Shown here: one piece after another, positions 13,820-16,349 of the stretch | How the letters are laid out: the number at the start of each line of letters is the position of its first letter | Position numbering within the stretch: the stretch's first letter is position 1 | Assembly: GCA_964492135.1 (NCBI GenBank) | Contig: CAZBJW010000082.1 | Coordinates: 1-16,349 of the forward strand | Length of the DNA: 16,349 nt | Source of the DNA: CAYGAW01 sp964492135 | Lineage (GTDB): Bacteria > Chloroflexota > Anaerolineae > UBA7937 > B3-Chlor | Direction: 5' to 3' | The notes under the pieces: model-generated | Databases searched by the model: none | What the model saw: only the letters and a program-made list of their open reading frames with translations | Told to the model about the DNA's origin: nothing | Translations under genes and position numbers: made by a program

Positions 13820-16349
13820 ATGCGAGAGCTATCGGACGTAATCAAAGGGCGATTGCGAGAGATCTTCGGCGCTAGGGTCACCTTCGACCCCATAGAGCGG
13901 CGCCTCTATAGTCATGACGTTGGGGAGTTCCCCAAGCTGGTGCTCCCCCTGATTGGCGACACCATGCCTGCGGGCGTTGTCCGGCCGCATACCGACGAGG
14001 AGTTGCAAGAGCTGGTTCGGTTGGCCAACGACAAGGCGATTCCCCTCGTGCCACGAGGGATGGGTACGTCTGGGTATGGGGGCGCACTACCGATCAAGGG
14101 TGGCCTGGTGGTGGATTTCTTTGACATGCACAACATCCTGGAGATAGACGTCTCTGGCCTGAAAGTGAGCGTCGAGCCTGGGGTGATCTGGCGCGATCTC
14201 GACCTGGAGCTAGCGAAGAGGGGTCTGGCCCTGCGTCTATACCCGTCAAGCGCCACCTCCTCAACCGTAGGCGGATGGTTAGCCCAGGGGGGGACAGGTT
14301 ATGGATCTTTCGAGTATGGTTGGTTTCGGGACAACGTGGTCTCGGCTCGAGTACTGCTTCCTACGGGTGAGTGGAAGACGTTCAGCGGTGATGACCTGGA
14401 CCTGATCAGCGACGCCGAAGGGATCACGGGTTTGATCACGCGGGTGACTCTGCGGGTGCGGACTCTCGAAGATGAGGAGGTGATAGCTGCTGGCTTCACG
14501 GACATCGCCAGCCTGGTAGCCTCACTGCAGCAGATTGCTTCTAGTGACATTCCTCTCTGGTCGGTCAGTTTCACCAATCCAGAGATGGCCAGACTCAAGA
14601 ACCAGTTTCCACCGAGGTTGGAGCACGGCCAGCCGGTGCAGGAAGAGAGGCCAAGTCTGCCGGAAGAGTATGTGACCCTCTTTGTCTTCCCCCGTTCTCG
14701 CCATGACGAAGTGGTTGGACCACTGACAGAGATCATCGATTTGCAAGGGGCACAGATCCTGGACGAGAAGCTGACCCGCCTGGAATGGGACGACCGGTTT
14801 TCGGTGATGAAGGTCAAGCGACTCGGCCCGTCACTGATTCCCACTGAGGTAGTTGTGCCGCTGGAGGCGCTGGATGAGGTTCTGAACGAAGTTGGCGACA
14901 AGGTCCAGCAGCCGCTCGTGCGGGAGGGGATTCTCACTAAGGGGCGCGAGGTGGCTATTCTGGGGTTCATACCTCACGATCAACGCAGCTTCGGCTTCAA
15001 CATGGCCTTCGTCTTGGCCCTGTCGGTGATCAAGATCGCCAAGGCCCACGGAGGGCGTCCCTATGCGAGCGGCTTGTACTTCGCCCGGGAGGCCCAGAGG
15101 GTCCTGGGTGCCCAGCGGCTGGCCGTCGTGCGGGATTTGAAGGCCAGGCTGGACCCCAATCGGGTGATGAATCCCGGGAAGGTACTTGGTAGTGGGCTTC
15201 TTGGCACTTTCATGGGCCTGGCCGAAACCTTCGAGCCTCTGGCCCGACCCTTGGGAAACGCGGCCAAATCTCATCTGGGAGAGCGTTTCGAAGCCAAGGA
15301 GGATATCCCTGCTGACGTCGCCTGGTACGCTTACGCCTGCGCGCAGTGCGGGGCCTGTGTGGCCGAGTGTGACCAGTTCTATGGAAGAGGTTGGGAATCC
15401 CAGACACCTAGGGGGAAATGGTTCTACCTGCGCCAGGTGATGGAAGGTCGGGCCGAGTTCAATCAGAAGATGGTCGATGCTTTCCTAGCCTGTACCACTT
15501 GTGAGGTGTGCAATGTCAAGTGCCCTCTGGAACTGCCCATTGAGCCGTCCTGGCTGGAAATGCGTGGTAGGTTGATACATGATGAAGACCGGCTTACCTT
15601 TCCGCCTTTCGAGATCATGGCCGCTTCCTTGCGAAAGGAGCGCAACATCTGGGCCAGCTACAGTAAGGACCGCGCCAACTGGATGAAGGAAGAGGTTCGT
15701 GCACAGGTAAAGGAGAGGGCAGAGATCGGCTACTTCGCTGGCTGCACTGCCTCCTTCGTGGAACAGGATATCGCGCAGGCCACCACGTGCCTGCTCGCCA
15801 GGGCTGGTGTCGAGTTCACCTACATGGGCGATGGAGAGGCTTGTTGCGGCATTCCCATGCTGGTGGCCGGTTTGTGGGACGCCTTCGAAGAGATCATGCG
15901 ACACAACATCGCGGGTATGAGAGAGTTGGGGGTGAAGACGGTTGTGACCTCCTGCCCGGCTTGCTGGCTGTCTTGGAGTGTATACTACCCTCAGTGGGCA
16001 GAGAAGCTGGGCATAGACTATCCCTTCGAGGCCAAGCATTATTCCCAGGTCTTGGCCGAACGCGCAGTCGCAGGAGAGCTGGAGCTCAGCCGCCCGCTTG
16101 ATATGAAGGTGACCTGGCACGACTCCTGTCACATGGGCCGAGCCGGAGGCATCTATGAGCCACCCCGTGAGCTCATCCGGTCTATCCCTGGCATCGAGTT
16201 CGTGGAGATGGAGCACAACAGGGAGCAGGCTCACTGCTGCGGCTCGGTGCTCAGCCTGGTGGCGGATCCGGCAGCGGCGCAAAGGATAGGGGAGGTTCGC
16301 CTCCGAGAAGCCCAGGCTACGGGGGCGGAGGCGCTGGTCGCCTGTTGCC
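13820..16349 (+). CDS. FAD-linked oxidase fused to HdrD/GlcF-like iron-sulfur protein, 5' part (open at window end)
   Basis: An uninterrupted frame of 843 codons runs from the ATG at 13820 (AAAGG 8 bases before) past the right edge. Residues about 40-190 are a PCMH/GlcD-type FAD-binding domain with PRGMGTSGYGG (78-88) and SSTVGGWLAQGGTGYG. The next part resembles the GlcD C-terminal domain: EVVVP at 343 and DPNRVMNPGK at 445. Two ferredoxin motifs follow, C507-x2-C510-x2-C513-x3-C517 and C558-x2-C561-x2-C564-x3-C568. Then come cysteine-rich HdrD/GlcF modules: C642, C675-C676-G, SCPAC (712-715), HDSCH (767-771) and C806-C807-G. The expected role is oxidation of a 2-hydroxyacid-like substrate with electrons leaving through iron-sulfur clusters. 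The HxGDGNxH metal motif of GlcD/lactate oxidases is absent, so the substrate stays open. No signal peptide or helix is seen; it is probably cytoplasmic. Confidence 0.9.
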   Translation, partial: MRELSDVIKGRLREIFGARVTFDPIERRLYSHDVGEFPKLVLPLIGDTMPAGVVRPHTDEELQELVRLANDKAIPLVPRGMGTSGYGGALPIKGGLVVDFFDMHNILEIDVSGLKVSVEPGVIWRDLDLELAKRGLALRLYPSSATSSTVGGWLAQGGTGYGSFEYGWFRDNVVSARVLLPTGEWKTFSGDDLDLISDAEGITGLITRVTLRVRTLEDEEVIAAGFTDIASLVASLQQIASSDIPLWSVSFTNPEMARLKNQFPPRLEHGQPVQEERPSLPEEYVTLFVFPRSRHDEVVGPLTEIIDLQGAQILDEKLTRLEWDDRFSVMKVKRLGPSLIPTEVVVPLEALDEVLNEVGDKVQQPLVREGILTKGREVAILGFIPHDQRSFGFNMAFVLALSVIKIAKAHGGRPYASGLYFAREAQRVLGAQRLAVVRDLKARLDPNRVMNPGKVLGSGLLGTFMGLAETFEPLARPLGNAAKSHLGERFEAKEDIPADVAWYAYACAQCGACVAECDQFYGRGWESQTPRGKWFYLRQVMEGRAEFNQKMVDAFLACTTCEVCNVKCPLELPIEPSWLEMRGRLIHDEDRLTFPPFEIMAASLRKERNIWASYSKDRANWMKEEVRAQVKERAEIGYFAGCTASFVEQDIAQATTCLLARAGVEFTYMGDGEACCGIPMLVAGLWDAFEEIMRHNIAGMRELGVKTVVTSCPACWLSWSVYYPQWAEKLGIDYPFEAKHYSQVLAERAVAGELELSRPLDMKVTWHDSCHMGRAGGIYEPPRELIRSIPGIEFVEMEHNREQAHCCGSVLSLVADPAAAQRIGEVRLREAQATGAEALVACC

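Noticed and set aside
15485..16282. Minus-strand open frame of 265 codons
   Set aside because: It is antisense to the iron-sulfur half of the FAD fusion, whose CCG and ferredoxin motifs are intact on the plus strand.

Overview
The window looks like a scaffold from an uncultured, moderately GC-rich bacterium, most likely of the Chloroflexota or a relative. The pointers are an alternative complex III (ACIII) operon next to complex I genes, a lipoprotein cytochrome with a Pro/Thr-rich linker of the kind common in that phylum, and Tat and lipoprotein signals. This placement is inferred from gene content. Two runs of exactly 10 N (2830-2839 and 3864-3873) look like scaffolding placeholders and break two reading frames.

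Left and centre (1-11455, all on the minus strand). In transcription order this stretch holds actA (pentaheme cytochrome), actB1 (molybdopterin-oxidoreductase-like Tat lipoprotein), actB2 (iron-sulfur subunit), actC (NrfD-like membrane subunit), an ActD-cytochrome c fusion and a diheme cytochrome c lipoprotein. After a 187-base gap come a Ni/Co-permease-like membrane protein, nuoA, nuoB, a fused nuoCD and the start of nuoE, which leaves the window. The layout joins a quinol-oxidising ACIII to an NADH:quinone oxidoreductase, so NADH electrons could reach quinone and then pass through haem proteins to a terminal acceptor not seen here. The ACIII is compact: ActB is split, ActD carries its own haem domain, and no ActF is present.

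Divergent control region (11456-11921). These 466 bases without a supported gene separate actA from a plus-strand gene. They contain a perfect CRP/FNR-family-type palindrome (TGTGA-N6-TCACA) three bases past a TATAAT box, and a tandem 10-base repeat.

Right (11922-16349, plus strand). The first gene encodes a 12-helix membrane protein whose histidines in helices 2 and 10 recall haem-copper oxidase subunit I, although the full oxidase motifs are missing. It is followed by a doubtful 78-codon ORF, a hairpin- and dyad-rich spacer, and a large ORF (at least 843 codons, open at the right edge). That ORF fuses a GlcD-like FAD domain to an HdrD/GlcF-like iron-sulfur module. The fusion could oxidise an organic substrate and pass electrons to the membrane, but its substrate cannot be named from sequence.

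No tRNA, rRNA, CRISPR array or insertion sequence was recognised.
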